Source of the DNA: an uncultured Bacteroidota bacterium
Lineage (GTDB): Bacteria > Bacteroidota > Bacteroidia > Chitinophagales > Chitinophagaceae
NCBI GenBank assembly: GCA_903877645.1
Contig: CAIRES010000044.1
Location: 1-64,000, forward strand
Direction: 5' to 3'
Length of the DNA: 64,000 bases
Made by a program: the position numbers and the translations under genes. The notes under the pieces are model-generated. The model was not told the DNA's origin. It did no database searches and saw nothing but the letters and a program-made list of their open reading frames with translations. Shown piece by piece: positions 33,131 through 42,302 of the stretch. The stretch's first letter is position 1. Each line of letters opens with the position of its first letter.

Positions 33131-34153
33131 ATGACCGTAACCAAAAGCCGCTGGATAAATGGTATTGATAGCATCAGGTTTTTTTTAGCCTTGATCGTGC
33201 TGCTGTCCCATTTTCGTGACCCTTTTGTTTTATTGCTCAAAGGATCTTCGGCCAGGCCATTGCAATACCTGGGCATTGCCATCAACCATCTTTATTTCGG
33301 TGTGGCTGCGGTTATTGCTTTCTTTGTTATTTCCGGTTTTGTTATTCATTACCCCAATCGTAATAAAGACAGGGTTGATGTCGGCAGTTTTTTGCTGCGC
33401 AGGTGGCTGCGCATTGGCCTGCCGTTATTGGTCATTGGCCTTATCGCCAATCACTTTGGCCGGTACGATAATATACCCGTATGGAGCCTCTATTGCGAAC
33501 TGATCTATTATACCATCTATCCCGTATTGTTTAAGATCAGGGTGAGTTGGAAGACCAAATTCGTGTTTGCATTCGTGCTTTCATTTATTGCAGCAGGCAT
33601 TTTTGGCACTGATAACTTCATGTCGCTCATTCACCAGCAGGATCTGGGGTATAATATTAATTACTGGCAGTTGGGTGTTCCGTTGACGTGGCTTATCGGC
33701 CTGCCGTGCTGGTTGCTGGGCGTGATGCTGGCCGAAAAAATTGATAAAGTGGATTATACGGTGTCTGTAGCCACCATCTGGAAGTATAGGGTACTGGTAT
33801 ACCTGTGTAGTATGTTGCTTTTTGTGCTGGCTGCTCATGCCTATGCCAGTTGCCTGTTTACATTGAATTTTTATGCTTTGCTACTCTATTTGTGGATAGA
33901 AAAGGAGATCGTCTATTACCGATCGCATCATGTAAGCCGGCTTTTCGAATATTGCGGCAAATTCTCTTATTCCATTTATCTCGGCCACGAGCTTTGCTTT
34001 ATTTTGCTCAGTTCTTTTATAGCTTACAATGCATACACTTACTTCCTGTTCATCCTGCTTTCATTAGTGATCTCCTATGTAGTATACCTGCTTGTCGAAT
34101 ATCCATCGCACAAACTGGCACAAAAGTTGGCTGCAGTATTCCATAATAAGTGA
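33131..34153 (+). CDS. Membrane-bound O-acyltransferase (acyltransferase 3, OafA-like)
   Basis: 340 residues with about ten membrane helices. The N-terminus holds the family signature I-D-S-I-R-F-F-L-A-L-I-V-L-L-S-H-F with the catalytic His, followed by A-F-F-V-I-S-G-F-V. Near the end, F-S-Y-S-I-Y-L-G-H-E is the second conserved block. These enzymes move acetyl or other acyl groups from the cytoplasm onto sugars of surface glycans. It lies between two glycosyltransferase-type genes on the other strand. Confidence 0.85.
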   Translation: MTVTKSRWINGIDSIRFFLALIVLLSHFRDPFVLLLKGSSARPLQYLGIAINHLYFGVAAVIAFFVISGFVIHYPNRNKDRVDVGSFLLRRWLRIGLPLLVIGLIANHFGRYDNIPVWSLYCELIYYTIYPVLFKIRVSWKTKFVFAFVLSFIAAGIFGTDNFMSLIHQQDLGYNINYWQLGVPLTWLIGLPCWLLGVMLAEKIDKVDYTVSVATIWKYRVLVYLCSMLLFVLAAHAYASCLFTLNFYALLLYLWIEKEIVYYRSHHVSRLFEYCGKFSYSIYLGHELCFILLSSFIAYNAYTYFLFILLSLVISYVVYLLVEYPSHKLAQKLAAVFHNK

Positions 34154-34163
34154 ATAATACAGT

Positions 34164-35465
34164 TTATAATTTCACCAGCACCTTCTTGATGATCAGGAAC
34201 ATGATGTAGGTAGAGGTCAGTGTGATCATGATCTGCAGGTCGCCGGCAAATCCGAACACAGAGAGAAAGAACAGGTATCCGCCAAACAAAGTGCCGGTGA
34301 TGTTATATTCTGATGAATAGAATTGTGTTGCATTCCACAATGCTGCAATAAATGCGCCCATTAGTAAACTACCTAATACTAACCCCGTCCATCCGAAATC
34401 GAGGTATAATTCTCCCGGCAGCGTCATATTGATCGAGTTATTGGCACGTCCGTTCTCAGCTTTATATGCGGCGCCTATCTCCAGAGCAAACCATGCGCCT
34501 ATGGCTATCACGGGTTTGTCGGGCCATAAAAACCTTGGTATCAAAGCCAGTACCAGCGGGGCAGAGGCCTTGCCATCATAAAAGCCATTTTGTTTTACCA
34601 GTTTCACGATGTTGGTCAGTTGCGCCAGGTTAGCATTTCTGTCCAGCAGGGCTGTCGAATTTTCTGCCGGTTGATCGGTACGGGTATCATTGTCTGAGAA
34701 GGCATTGATAAAGTTCGACCTGTTGGTTTGCAGGGATGAGAATACACTGGAATAGATGACTACCAACGCTATTAAAGGCAGGATACGATAACTGAATACA
34801 TACTTTATATCCCCTTTGCCTATAAAATAGCCCAGGGAAAGACAAAAAGTAGGAATGATGAGGTCCGACCGCAGAAAGGCGGTCAGCAATGCTGCATAGG
34901 TTTGCAGCACATACAAGATCAAAGTATAATTGCGGTATTTTTTTTGATCAGTTTTTGCCCATAGCCGTGCAAAGAAAAGTATGCCGACCATGTTCAGCAA
35001 TCCTATGATCTTAAAGATACCGCTCCCGTTGAGCCGCACCACACTGCCGAAGATGCGCAACAGGTTGATGGTTACCAGTATCCCGAAAATGATCTTTAGG
35101 TTTTCTTTTTTAGTTACATTCACTGCAATATTCCAGAAAGATCTTTTTATAGCAAGTTCATAACCAATAATGATAAGTGTGCAGGAAACACACCATAATT
35201 TTACCGCATCATCAATATACCTCGGTACGATGTAATTGTAGGCCCTTATATTATGGCTCGCTACCTGGCTGATCAGGCTCAGGTTGGCCAGGTTAGTAAT
35301 GATAACGCCAATATAGAAAGTAAAAATGGGCGTGATATAATTTTTTTCCTTCACGCTTTTTAATATACTGACCAGGCATTGAAAAATGAGGATATAATAC
35401 AGGCTTTCGCCTTTGAAAAAAAAGATGCTTATTAAATAGAATATCAGAAATATCACATTAACCAT
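34164..35465 (-). CDS. Wzy-like oligosaccharide repeat-unit polymerase
   Basis: 433 residues with about eleven membrane helices and one large outer loop (about 255-330). That loop ends in A-L-I-P-R-F-L-W-P-D-K-P, a motif seen in O-antigen and exopolysaccharide polymerases. Such enzymes join lipid-linked repeat units in the periplasm. The sequence of the family is weakly conserved, so the call rests on topology, the loop motif and neighbours. Located 58 bp downstream of asnB on the same strand, it could be co-transcribed with it. Confidence 0.7.
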   Translation of the reverse strand: MVNVIFLIFYLISIFFFKGESLYYILIFQCLVSILKSVKEKNYITPIFTFYIGVIITNLANLSLISQVASHNIRAYNYIVPRYIDDAVKLWCVSCTLIIIGYELAIKRSFWNIAVNVTKKENLKIIFGILVTINLLRIFGSVVRLNGSGIFKIIGLLNMVGILFFARLWAKTDQKKYRNYTLILYVLQTYAALLTAFLRSDLIIPTFCLSLGYFIGKGDIKYVFSYRILPLIALVVIYSSVFSSLQTNRSNFINAFSDNDTRTDQPAENSTALLDRNANLAQLTNIVKLVKQNGFYDGKASAPLVLALIPRFLWPDKPVIAIGAWFALEIGAAYKAENGRANNSINMTLPGELYLDFGWTGLVLGSLLMGAFIAALWNATQFYSSEYNITGTLFGGYLFFLSVFGFAGDLQIMITLTSTYIMFLIIKKVLVKL

Positions 35466-35523
35466 TTATTAGCGTTTAAAAAAAAGCAAAAGAGGCGTAG
35501 CAAATGTAGTAAATGCGGGTATT

Positions 35524-37359
35524 CTATTTTATATTATATTCTTTCATCCATAAATGAACAGATATACACCTCCAAACCTGCAGGGCATCACTTACTGCAA
35601 TGCTTTTATTAGCCAGCATGCCTGTGAATTTTGATATGGTATCTTTATTCAGTAGTTCGCTGTCATTTAATTGCTCCGATACCCATCCGGCATCCTTATT
35701 CAGCAGATCAGTAAGCGGGGTGTAAAATCCTATCTTATCTGTTCTGTTATACACAATGTCCGGCAGGTATTGCTTACATGACTCCCTCAGTATGTATTTC
35801 CTCATTCCATTTTTCAGGAATTCGGTTGGCCGTATAGTAGCCACGTATTCAGCGATCCTGTGGTCGAGGAACGGCATCCGCCCTTCAATGCTGTATGCCA
35901 TTGCATTGCGGTCGTCGTAATGCACAAGATGCGGGATATGGACGCCATACATTGATTCGCGCCACACATTGTACACCGAATTGTATTTGAAAAGCGAGAT
36001 AAGGTCGTTATCTACATTATGCAGCATGCCCGGTTTGATGATAGACCTTCTTTTGATCCGGGATTTGAGCCTCATATTATATTCGATCGTCGGTAAAATA
36101 GATTCGAGCATGGTGCGCATAAAATAACCATTGCCCATTTTCATTGCAGAGAGATTACTTGAAAAACGCTTCAGTTGCATTTCCTTCAATTGTTCTGACA
36201 ATATAGCCCGGGCCATATTGCTGTATCCAAAGAACAGTTCATCAGCCCCTTGCCCGTTCAGGATTACTTTGATCCCGGCTTTTGCAGCCATTTCCATCAG
36301 GTTGCCATGAGCTATGATCGATGAATCCCCAAACGGCTCTTCCTGTATTTTAATGTATTTGGTAAGGTCTTTTTTGATAGAGATCTCATCAGAGCTTTGC
36401 TGGTGTACTATAAATGTATCCTTACCAAACTTACGCACTACTGCGTCCACATACCTTGTTTCATCAAACCTGCCATTTACCGATTGTGCTGTGAAGATGT
36501 GTATCCCCTTATCATAATAAGTAGCCAGTATGCCCGCAATGATCGATGAATCTATACCTCCGGACAGGGTGATACCTATGGGTACATCAGATATTGTTTC
36601 TGATAACACCGAATCTACTATCCGGTCATGTAGCTCTTTTTGAACCGATTTATCAAAAGGTACTTTGTCTTTATCTGCAATGTCCGGAAGTTCCCAATAG
36701 CTTACCGGATTGATGCGGTCATCTGAACTGCTGAGCCAGGCATAGCTTCCTTCAGGGAATTGCTGAATATCATTATAAAAGGTATGAGCGCCTAAGTGTG
36801 CATAATTGCCAAGGGCAAGGTATTCTGCAATAGCTGTCGGATCATAGACCGGGTTTTCATTTTCAGATAATAGCGGTTTTATTTCGCTCGAGAGCAACCA
36901 AGACTGCTTTGTACGCCTGACATAAAAAGGCTTTTGCCCGAAACGGCTTCGACTGATGAAAGTCCTTTTTGCTTCCTTGTCCCAGATAATAATAGACCAC
37001 ATGCCCACTAAATGGTGTTGCATTTTTTCCTTTTGCAGCCTGAATAGTTCTATTATTGTTTCGGTGTCAGAATGTCCTTTGAAATGGTGGCCCGCCAGGT
37101 ATTTTTTTCTTAATTCTAAGTGGTTATATATCTCGCCATTATATGCGAGCATATACCTGCCGCAGGACGATGCCATGGGTTGATGCCCTGACTCGGTAAG
37201 ATCGAGGATAGAAAGCCTTGTTTGGGCCAGCGTTACCTGCTCATCGTTGTATATACCTTCATCATCAGGGCCCCTGTGCCGCAGCAATATTTTCGACCTC
37301 ATGCCAAAATTATAGCCGTCCTCCTTACTAGTTCCTATATAACAGGCGATACCACACAT
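35524..37359 (-). CDS. asnB: Glutamine-hydrolysing asparagine synthase
   Basis: 611 residues. The N-terminal glutaminase domain begins M-C-G-I-A with the nucleophile Cys2, followed by R-H-R-G-P-D and Y-N-G-E-I-Y-N. The synthetase domain has the PP-loop S-G-G-I-D-S-S and G-Q-G-A-D-E-L-F-F-G-Y. In polysaccharide clusters AsnB-like enzymes often amidate sugar acids (as WbpS-type genes do) instead of making free asparagine; the position between a polymerase and a glycosyltransferase makes that plausible here. A promoter box and hairpin lie upstream. Confidence 0.9.
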   Translation of the reverse strand: MCGIACYIGTSKEDGYNFGMRSKILLRHRGPDDEGIYNDEQVTLAQTRLSILDLTESGHQPMASSCGRYMLAYNGEIYNHLELRKKYLAGHHFKGHSDTETIIELFRLQKEKMQHHLVGMWSIIIWDKEAKRTFISRSRFGQKPFYVRRTKQSWLLSSEIKPLLSENENPVYDPTAIAEYLALGNYAHLGAHTFYNDIQQFPEGSYAWLSSSDDRINPVSYWELPDIADKDKVPFDKSVQKELHDRIVDSVLSETISDVPIGITLSGGIDSSIIAGILATYYDKGIHIFTAQSVNGRFDETRYVDAVVRKFGKDTFIVHQQSSDEISIKKDLTKYIKIQEEPFGDSSIIAHGNLMEMAAKAGIKVILNGQGADELFFGYSNMARAILSEQLKEMQLKRFSSNLSAMKMGNGYFMRTMLESILPTIEYNMRLKSRIKRRSIIKPGMLHNVDNDLISLFKYNSVYNVWRESMYGVHIPHLVHYDDRNAMAYSIEGRMPFLDHRIAEYVATIRPTEFLKNGMRKYILRESCKQYLPDIVYNRTDKIGFYTPLTDLLNKDAGWVSEQLNDSELLNKDTISKFTGMLANKSIAVSDALQVWRCISVHLWMKEYNIK

Positions 37360-37365
37360 AGCTGC

Positions 37366-37434
37366 TAAAGCCTGCTGAAGGCTTTATTTCATATTATTTT
37401 ACTGTTCGGAGATATACTAATTGCGACAAAAATA
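37366..37434 (-). promoter_or_regulatory. Promoter and leader hairpin of asnB
   Basis: TATTTTTG on the minus strand (37434-37427) fits the -7 consensus. The leader of about 60 nt contains a 7-bp hairpin, TAAAGCC (37366-37372) with GGCTTTA (37380-37386), which ends 6 bp before the ATG at 37359 and could affect start-codon access. No T-run follows, so it is not a terminator. Confidence 0.4.
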
Positions 37435-37496
37435 GGCGAAAGATTCATAAATTATTGATAATCAATAACACCTTATATACACAATTTATATTTTAA

Positions 37497-38693
37497 TTAT
37501 ATCAATTCGGTGTATTTTTTAAACAAGTCATCTTCTTTGATATAATTTTGCGCACAGTTCTGCATATTGAACATCAGGCTAAAGTTACCGTTTATGGCGG
37601 CCAAAAGCGCTTTTTGCTGAAACCCGATATTTGTTGTGGCAATGGCCGGATGCTTCCATTCTTCCAACAAATAGGCAAACCCACCCGTATCATTGCCCAC
37701 GATCCATATAGGCTTGCCATACCCGCACAGCTCATAGAATTTTGAAGGCACTACCTGTCTTGGTGGGGTCGACCATGGTATTACCAGGCTGCAATCACAA
37801 GCTGCAAGCTGTGCGTTATAATCCTGCTTGTTCAGCCATCCCAGGTTTTTTACAGTAATGGCGTCACCCAGCACACGGGCGAAGGACTCGAAAGTAGGGG
37901 TGGTGCCTGCAATGAGCAGTTCCACAGGCCGGGGGAAGGTGTCTATATCATTTATGGCCTTTTTCAGTACATATAACGACTGGTCCTGCTCGCTTAGCGA
38001 TCCGCCGTAAAAAATGGTAAAAGGCTTGTCGGGATGCTGAACGGTATCGGTTTTTGTGGTTGCATTGGGTACGGCATGGCGTATGGTTTTTATATTCAGC
38101 TCCAGTAATTTGCCATCTGTTTCCGCCCATTCGGTGGATACGTGAACAACTGCCTGTGCCGTTGTCAATATTTTCTTTGTCCAGCGCTTATTTTCGGGTA
38201 TCAGTACCTGGGATATGCCGTGGTCAAAGTTGTCCTGTAGGTCAGCTATCCACGGGGTGTGTAGTTTTGCGCCAAAATGATGGCCTAAGAACAATGGCCC
38301 CCTTGGTGTGAAAAAGCTGATGATCAGGTCGGGCCGGGTTATGCCGAATTTGTCGAAATACTTGATCACATTATTGGCCCACTTATAGCTGCGGTCGCCA
38401 TGAAAAGCTACATAATAAAAGGTCCGCAGCTTTCTTAATAGGGTGAAGCGGCTGTAATCCGATACATTTTTGACAGACCGCACCACAATGCGCTGCACAC
38501 CCGAAGGTTCTGTTTTTATTACAAAAGGAGTATGACCGCATTCTCCCCTTTGGTCGCGGTGAATGACAATGGCCTGCCAGCCGTTCTTTTCAAAATCCTC
38601 GGCCACCTGCCTTATCCGCCTGGACAAAGCAGCGCCGGATATAGAATGATAGCCATCGTACTCCCAGGCAAATATTAAAAGTTGTTTTTTCAA
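37497..38693 (-). CDS. GT4-type glycosyltransferase
   Basis: 398 residues from TTG 38693; a TAA lies two codons upstream and no early ATG follows, so a TTG start is forced. GT-B fold: an N-terminal acceptor domain with a Gly-His-rich patch (F-L-G-H-H-F-G), then T-I-F-Y-G-G-S-L-S-E-Q-D-Q-S, L-L-I-A-G-T-T-P and a C-terminal donor-site segment V-P-S-K-F-Y-E-L-C-G-Y-G-K-P-I-W. It probably builds the same surface polysaccharide as the neighbouring genes. Confidence 0.8.
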   Translation of the reverse strand: MKKQLLIFAWEYDGYHSISGAALSRRIRQVAEDFEKNGWQAIVIHRDQRGECGHTPFVIKTEPSGVQRIVVRSVKNVSDYSRFTLLRKLRTFYYVAFHGDRSYKWANNVIKYFDKFGITRPDLIISFFTPRGPLFLGHHFGAKLHTPWIADLQDNFDHGISQVLIPENKRWTKKILTTAQAVVHVSTEWAETDGKLLELNIKTIRHAVPNATTKTDTVQHPDKPFTIFYGGSLSEQDQSLYVLKKAINDIDTFPRPVELLIAGTTPTFESFARVLGDAITVKNLGWLNKQDYNAQLAACDCSLVIPWSTPPRQVVPSKFYELCGYGKPIWIVGNDTGGFAYLLEEWKHPAIATTNIGFQQKALLAAINGNFSLMFNMQNCAQNYIKEDDLFKKYTELI

Positions 38694-38834
38694 TGGTTAC
38701 AATAGTTATCTCAGCGCGTATACTGGCATATCATCTCAAAGGCCGCCAAATTTACGCCTATTACCTATATGGCTGACCTGATCATAAAATTACATTAAAT
38801 GAGCTATTTTACCCCATTTAATGACTAATACCTT

Positions 38835-38842
38835 TACCTTTG
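38835..38842 (+). promoter_or_regulatory. -7 element of miaB
   Basis: TACCTTTG matches TAnnTTTG exactly. The start site would be about 16 nt before the ATG at 38864. An upstream T-rich block at 38807-38810 is 24 bp away, slightly far for a -33. Confidence 0.5.
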
Positions 38843-38863
38843 CACAAACAGAAATCGGCAATT

Positions 38864-40276
38864 ATGGCAGAGGTTTTGGAAAAAGTGGTAGAAGAGGCGC
38901 GGCAGGGAGAAGTATATGCTCCCTTTGCTGACGATCCAAACAAATTCAATAAAAAATTCTTTATAGAAAGCTACGGTTGCCAGATGAATTTCAGCGACAG
39001 CGAGATCGTAGCGTCCATTCTTCATGGCGAAGGCTATGGCGCTACCCGCAATTTTGAAGAAGCTGACCTTGTACTGCTCAATACCTGCTCCATACGTGAG
39101 AAAGCCGAGAGTACTATTAGGCACCGCCTGCAAACGTTCAAAAAAATCAAAGAAAGCAAACCCGGCATCCTGATCGGGGTACTTGGTTGCATGGCAGAAA
39201 GGCTGAAAGCAAAATTCCTTGAGGAAGAAAGGCTCGTGGATATAGTAGTAGGCCCTGATGCCTATCGCACCTTGCCCGGGTTAATAAATGAGGCCGAAGG
39301 AGGGCAGAAAAGTGTGAATGTATTACTAAGCCGCGAAGAAACATACGCTGATATAGCGCCTGTTCGGCTGGATAGTAATGGAGTTACGGCATTCGTGAGC
39401 ATTATGCGCGGGTGCAATAACATGTGTACCTTCTGTGTAGTGCCCTTCACGCGTGGCCGCGAGCGTAGCCGCGATGCCGAAAGTATTGTGAATGAATGTA
39501 AAGACCTGTTTGAAAACGGCTACCGGGAAGTGACCCTTCTTGGGCAGAATGTGGACAGCTACTATTACTCAGCGCCTAACGAAGAGAATGTAAACTTTGC
39601 TATGCTGCTGGAGCGGGTGGCGCTGGTATCGCCATTGCTTCGTGTGCGGTTCAGTACCTCGCACCCTAAAGATATAACAGACGATGTGCTGCATACCATG
39701 GCTAAGTATCACAACATCTGCAAGTACATTCATCTGCCCGTGCAAAGCGGTAATACCCGCATCCTACAGCTCATGAATCGCACCTACACCCGCGAATGGT
39801 ATCTCTCCAAGATAAAGCGGATACGTGAGATCATGCCTGACTGTGCAATATCTACAGACGTTATCTCCGGATTTTGCACTGAAACGGAAGAAGAACACCA
39901 GGATACCCTTTCGCTGATGGAGCTTACCCGGTATGACATGGCCTACATGTTCTCGTATAGCGAGCGCCCCGGCACACTGGCTGCACGTCGTTACACCGAT
40001 GATGTGCCGGAAGAAGCAAAGAAAAGAAGGCTCATTGAGATCATCGATCTCCAGCAAAGTCACCAGGTAATTAGCTTTAAGAATGACATTGGCAAAACAT
40101 TTGAAGTGCTTATAGAGGCTACCAGTAAAAAAAGTGAACTCGACTGGAGTGCCCGCAATTCGCAAAACAAAGTAGTTGTATTCCCCAAGGGAAATGCCAA
40201 TCTCAAAAAAGGAGACTATACTACTGTGAAGGTACATGCTGCCACCTCTGCAACGCTTATAGGACAAATGATTTAA
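38864..40276 (+). CDS. miaB: tRNA 2-methylthio-N6-isopentenyladenosine synthase
   Basis: Radical-SAM enzyme that adds a methylthio group to i6A37 of tRNA. 470 residues from ATG 38864 (a TTG eight codons upstream is less likely). The N-terminal UPF0004 domain carries three iron-sulfur Cys in [15 protein letters not shown] and L-G-C-M-A-E-R. The radical-SAM cluster is [10 protein letters not shown]. The C-terminal TRAM domain ends the protein. Order miaB - nucleotidyltransferase - sigma54 regulator - lptE is familiar in Bacteroidota. Confidence 0.95.
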   Translation: MAEVLEKVVEEARQGEVYAPFADDPNKFNKKFFIESYGCQMNFSDSEIVASILHGEGYGATRNFEEADLVLLNTCSIREKAESTIRHRLQTFKKIKESKPGILIGVLGCMAERLKAKFLEEERLVDIVVGPDAYRTLPGLINEAEGGQKSVNVLLSREETYADIAPVRLDSNGVTAFVSIMRGCNNMCTFCVVPFTRGRERSRDAESIVNECKDLFENGYREVTLLGQNVDSYYYSAPNEENVNFAMLLERVALVSPLLRVRFSTSHPKDITDDVLHTMAKYHNICKYIHLPVQSGNTRILQLMNRTYTREWYLSKIKRIREIMPDCAISTDVISGFCTETEEEHQDTLSLMELTRYDMAYMFSYSERPGTLAARRYTDDVPEEAKKRRLIEIIDLQQSHQVISFKNDIGKTFEVLIEATSKKSELDWSARNSQNKVVVFPKGNANLKKGDYTTVKVHAATSATLIGQMI

Positions 40277-40281
40277 GAACA

Positions 40282-40482
40282 ATGATACCACTGATACAAA
40301 ACAATATAACGGCCATACAGGATGCTTGCAAAAAGTATCATGTGAAGTCATTATATCTTGTTGGTAGCGCTATGGATGTCGGGCGCTTCACAAATGAAAG
40401 CGATGTCGATTTTCTGTATCGTTTTATAAAAGAAGATAAGCCGGTAAGAGCTTTCTACTTTTTACTTAAGACTTTCTACTAA
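40282..40482 (+). pseudogene. Truncated nucleotidyltransferase (MNT-like) gene
   Basis: 66 residues that start like small Bacteroidota nucleotidyltransferases (I-P-L-I-Q-N-N-I-x-A-I-Q-D-A-C-K-K-Y-H-V) and keep L-V-G-S-A-x-D and S-D-V-D-F-L. The chain then stops after about 65 residues, while the family needs about 100 and a third acidic residue further on. The last 20 codons contain a short internal DNA repeat (GAGCTTTCTACTTTTTA, GACTTTCTACTAAAA), a likely point of breakage. It is 5 bp from miaB and 8 bp from the sigma54 regulator, so it may still be transcribed. Confidence 0.6.
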
Positions 40483-40490
40483 AAAGAACA

Positions 40491-41735
40491 ATGGATATTC
40501 AAAGTATAAAAAACAGGTTCGGCATCATAGGTAACACGCAGGCGCTGAACCATGCACTCAATACCGCCATACAGGTAGCCAATACCGATCTTTCGGTATT
40601 GATAGTGGGGGAGAGTGGTGTAGGTAAAGAAGTATTCTCTGTGATCATACATGCACTATCGGCACGCAAGCACAACCCTTTCATCGCGGTGAATTGCGGC
40701 GCTATACCTGAGGGCACTATTGATAGTGAATTGTTCGGGCATGAAAAGGGCTCGTTCACAGGAGCTGTAGACAGCCGCAAGGGCTATTTTGAAACTGTGA
40801 GCGGTGGCACCATCTTCCTGGATGAGATAGGCGAGATGCCGCTGGGTACACAGGCGCGCCTGCTGCGTGTGCTGGAGACCGGGGAATTCATCCGTGTAGG
40901 TTCATCAAAAGTGCAGAAAACTGATGTCCGCGTGATAGCAGCCACCAACCGCGACCTGCTGGAACTTACCCAGCAAGGCAAATTTCGGGAAGACCTGTAT
41001 TATCGCCTCAGCACAGTGCCCATACGTGTGCCTTCTCTTCGCGACCGCAAAGAAGATATACCACTGTTGTTCAGAAAATTTGCGGCTGATTTCTCTGAGC
41101 GTTATAAAACACTATCTGTGCAGCTTGATGCAGCGGCTCAGCAATTACTTGTCAATTATTACTGGCAGGGCAATGTGCGAGAACTTAAAAACATTGCCGA
41201 GCAAATATCTGTGCTTTCTATAGATAAGCTCATCACTGCCGAAGCCCTGCTGAAGTTTCTGCCGCAGCGCAATACTTCCAAGAGCCTTGCCCTGATCCCG
41301 GGATCAGGAGTTCATGGCTATTCGACAGGCACGTCCGATTTTAATACCGAGCGAGATATTCTCTACAAGCTCTTCTTCGATCTGAAGAAAGATATGAATG
41401 ACCTCAAACAGATGATCTTTGATGTGGCACACCACCAGGGGTATACCCCTGTCGACCCATCCACATCCAACCAGCAACTGCTGCCGGTTTATAACACTAA
41501 CGACAACGAACCGCAGTTAAATAACAGTTACAATTCCAATACCCCTATTCTGCTGGAGTCGAATGACCACCATGAGGACGTGGAGGAAACACTGCTGCTT
41601 GCCGATCGCGAAAAGGAGTACATCTCTAAAGCACTTAAAAAGCATAAGAGCCGCCGCCGCGATGCCGCCGCCGAGTTGGGGATATCTGAGCGCACCCTTT
41701 ACCGTAAGATAAAGGAATATAATATCCAGGAGTAA
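40491..41735 (+). CDS. Sigma54-dependent Fis-family regulator without a receiver domain
   Basis: 414 residues. The AAA+ domain begins almost at residue 1: Walker A G-E-S-G-V-G-K-E (40-47), loop 1 motif G-S-F-T-G-A (87-92, an S in place of the usual A), Walker B G-G-T-I-F-L-D-E-I-G and R-finger region. A Ser/Asn-rich linker leads to a Fis-type helix-turn-helix (R-R-R-D-A-A-A-E-L-G-I-S-E-R-T-L-Y-R). No sensory domain is present, so activity may depend on its level or a partner. It is followed 50 bp later by lptE. Confidence 0.9.
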   Translation: MDIQSIKNRFGIIGNTQALNHALNTAIQVANTDLSVLIVGESGVGKEVFSVIIHALSARKHNPFIAVNCGAIPEGTIDSELFGHEKGSFTGAVDSRKGYFETVSGGTIFLDEIGEMPLGTQARLLRVLETGEFIRVGSSKVQKTDVRVIAATNRDLLELTQQGKFREDLYYRLSTVPIRVPSLRDRKEDIPLLFRKFAADFSERYKTLSVQLDAAAQQLLVNYYWQGNVRELKNIAEQISVLSIDKLITAEALLKFLPQRNTSKSLALIPGSGVHGYSTGTSDFNTERDILYKLFFDLKKDMNDLKQMIFDVAHHQGYTPVDPSTSNQQLLPVYNTNDNEPQLNNSYNSNTPILLESNDHHEDVEETLLLADREKEYISKALKKHKSRRRDAAAELGISERTLYRKIKEYNIQE

Positions 41736-41766
41736 CTTTTACCGTTGTATACACAACCTTAATGCC

Positions 41767-41774
41767 TATTTTTG
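41767..41774 (+). promoter_or_regulatory. -7 element of lptE
   Basis: TATTTTTG matches TAnnTTTG and lies 11 bp before ATG 41786. It overlaps the first codons of a longer reading frame (ATG 41762), so it supports the shorter start. Confidence 0.45.
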
Positions 41775-41785
41775 TTTGTACTATT

Positions 41786-42292
41786 ATGCCATTGAAACGT
41801 TCAATTTTATTGTTGCTGCCTATACTGCTCTTTATGCTGGCAGGCTGTCATATTTACAGCTTTTCAGGCGCTACCATAGAGGGCAAGAACATCAACATTC
41901 ACCAGCTTGATAACCGCTCTGCTAATGTGGTACCGAGCCTCAGCTCAACCCTTACCGAAAAGCTCAGGAGCCGCATATTGTCGCAAACCGGCCTGGCACC
42001 GGTAACCAAGGACGATGCCGACTACGATATGGTAGGCGCTATCACCACTTATGCAGTGAGTGTAACCGGTGCACAAAGTGTGCAGGTAGCCACCAAAAAC
42101 AGGCTCACCATCAGTGTGCAGATCACTTTTAAGAACAAACTCAACGAAAAGGCTAACTTTACACAAACGTTTACCCGTTTTTCCGATTTTGACGCATCGC
42201 AGCTTTTGCAAACCGCCGAGCCTGCTTTGATAGAAGATATAGGAAATCAGCTGGCCGATGATATTTTTAATAAAGCTTTTGTAAATTGGTAG
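41786..42292 (+). CDS. lptE: LptE-like LPS-assembly lipoprotein
   Basis: 168 residues from ATG 41786. The signal L-F-M-L-A-G-C marks a lipoprotein. After it, Y-S-F-S-G-A, N-I-N-I-H-Q-L-D-N-R-S, L-S-S-T-L-T-E-K-L-R-S-R-I and the end I-G-N-Q-L-A-D-D-I-F-N-K-A-F fit LptE/RlpB of Bacteroidota. It plugs the LptD barrel at the outer membrane and helps place lipopolysaccharide. It starts an apparent operon with the next two genes (10 bp gap, then a 4-bp overlap to secG). Confidence 0.8.
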   Translation: MPLKRSILLLLPILLFMLAGCHIYSFSGATIEGKNINIHQLDNRSANVVPSLSSTLTEKLRSRILSQTGLAPVTKDDADYDMVGAITTYAVSVTGAQSVQVATKNRLTISVQITFKNKLNEKANFTQTFTRFSDFDASQLLQTAEPALIEDIGNQLADDIFNKAFVNW

Positions 42293-42302
42293 CCGTGAGC
42301 AA

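Noticed and set aside
37366-37386. Terminator of the glycosyltransferase at 37497-38693
   Set aside because: There is no T-run on the minus strand, and the hairpin lies inside the asnB leader.
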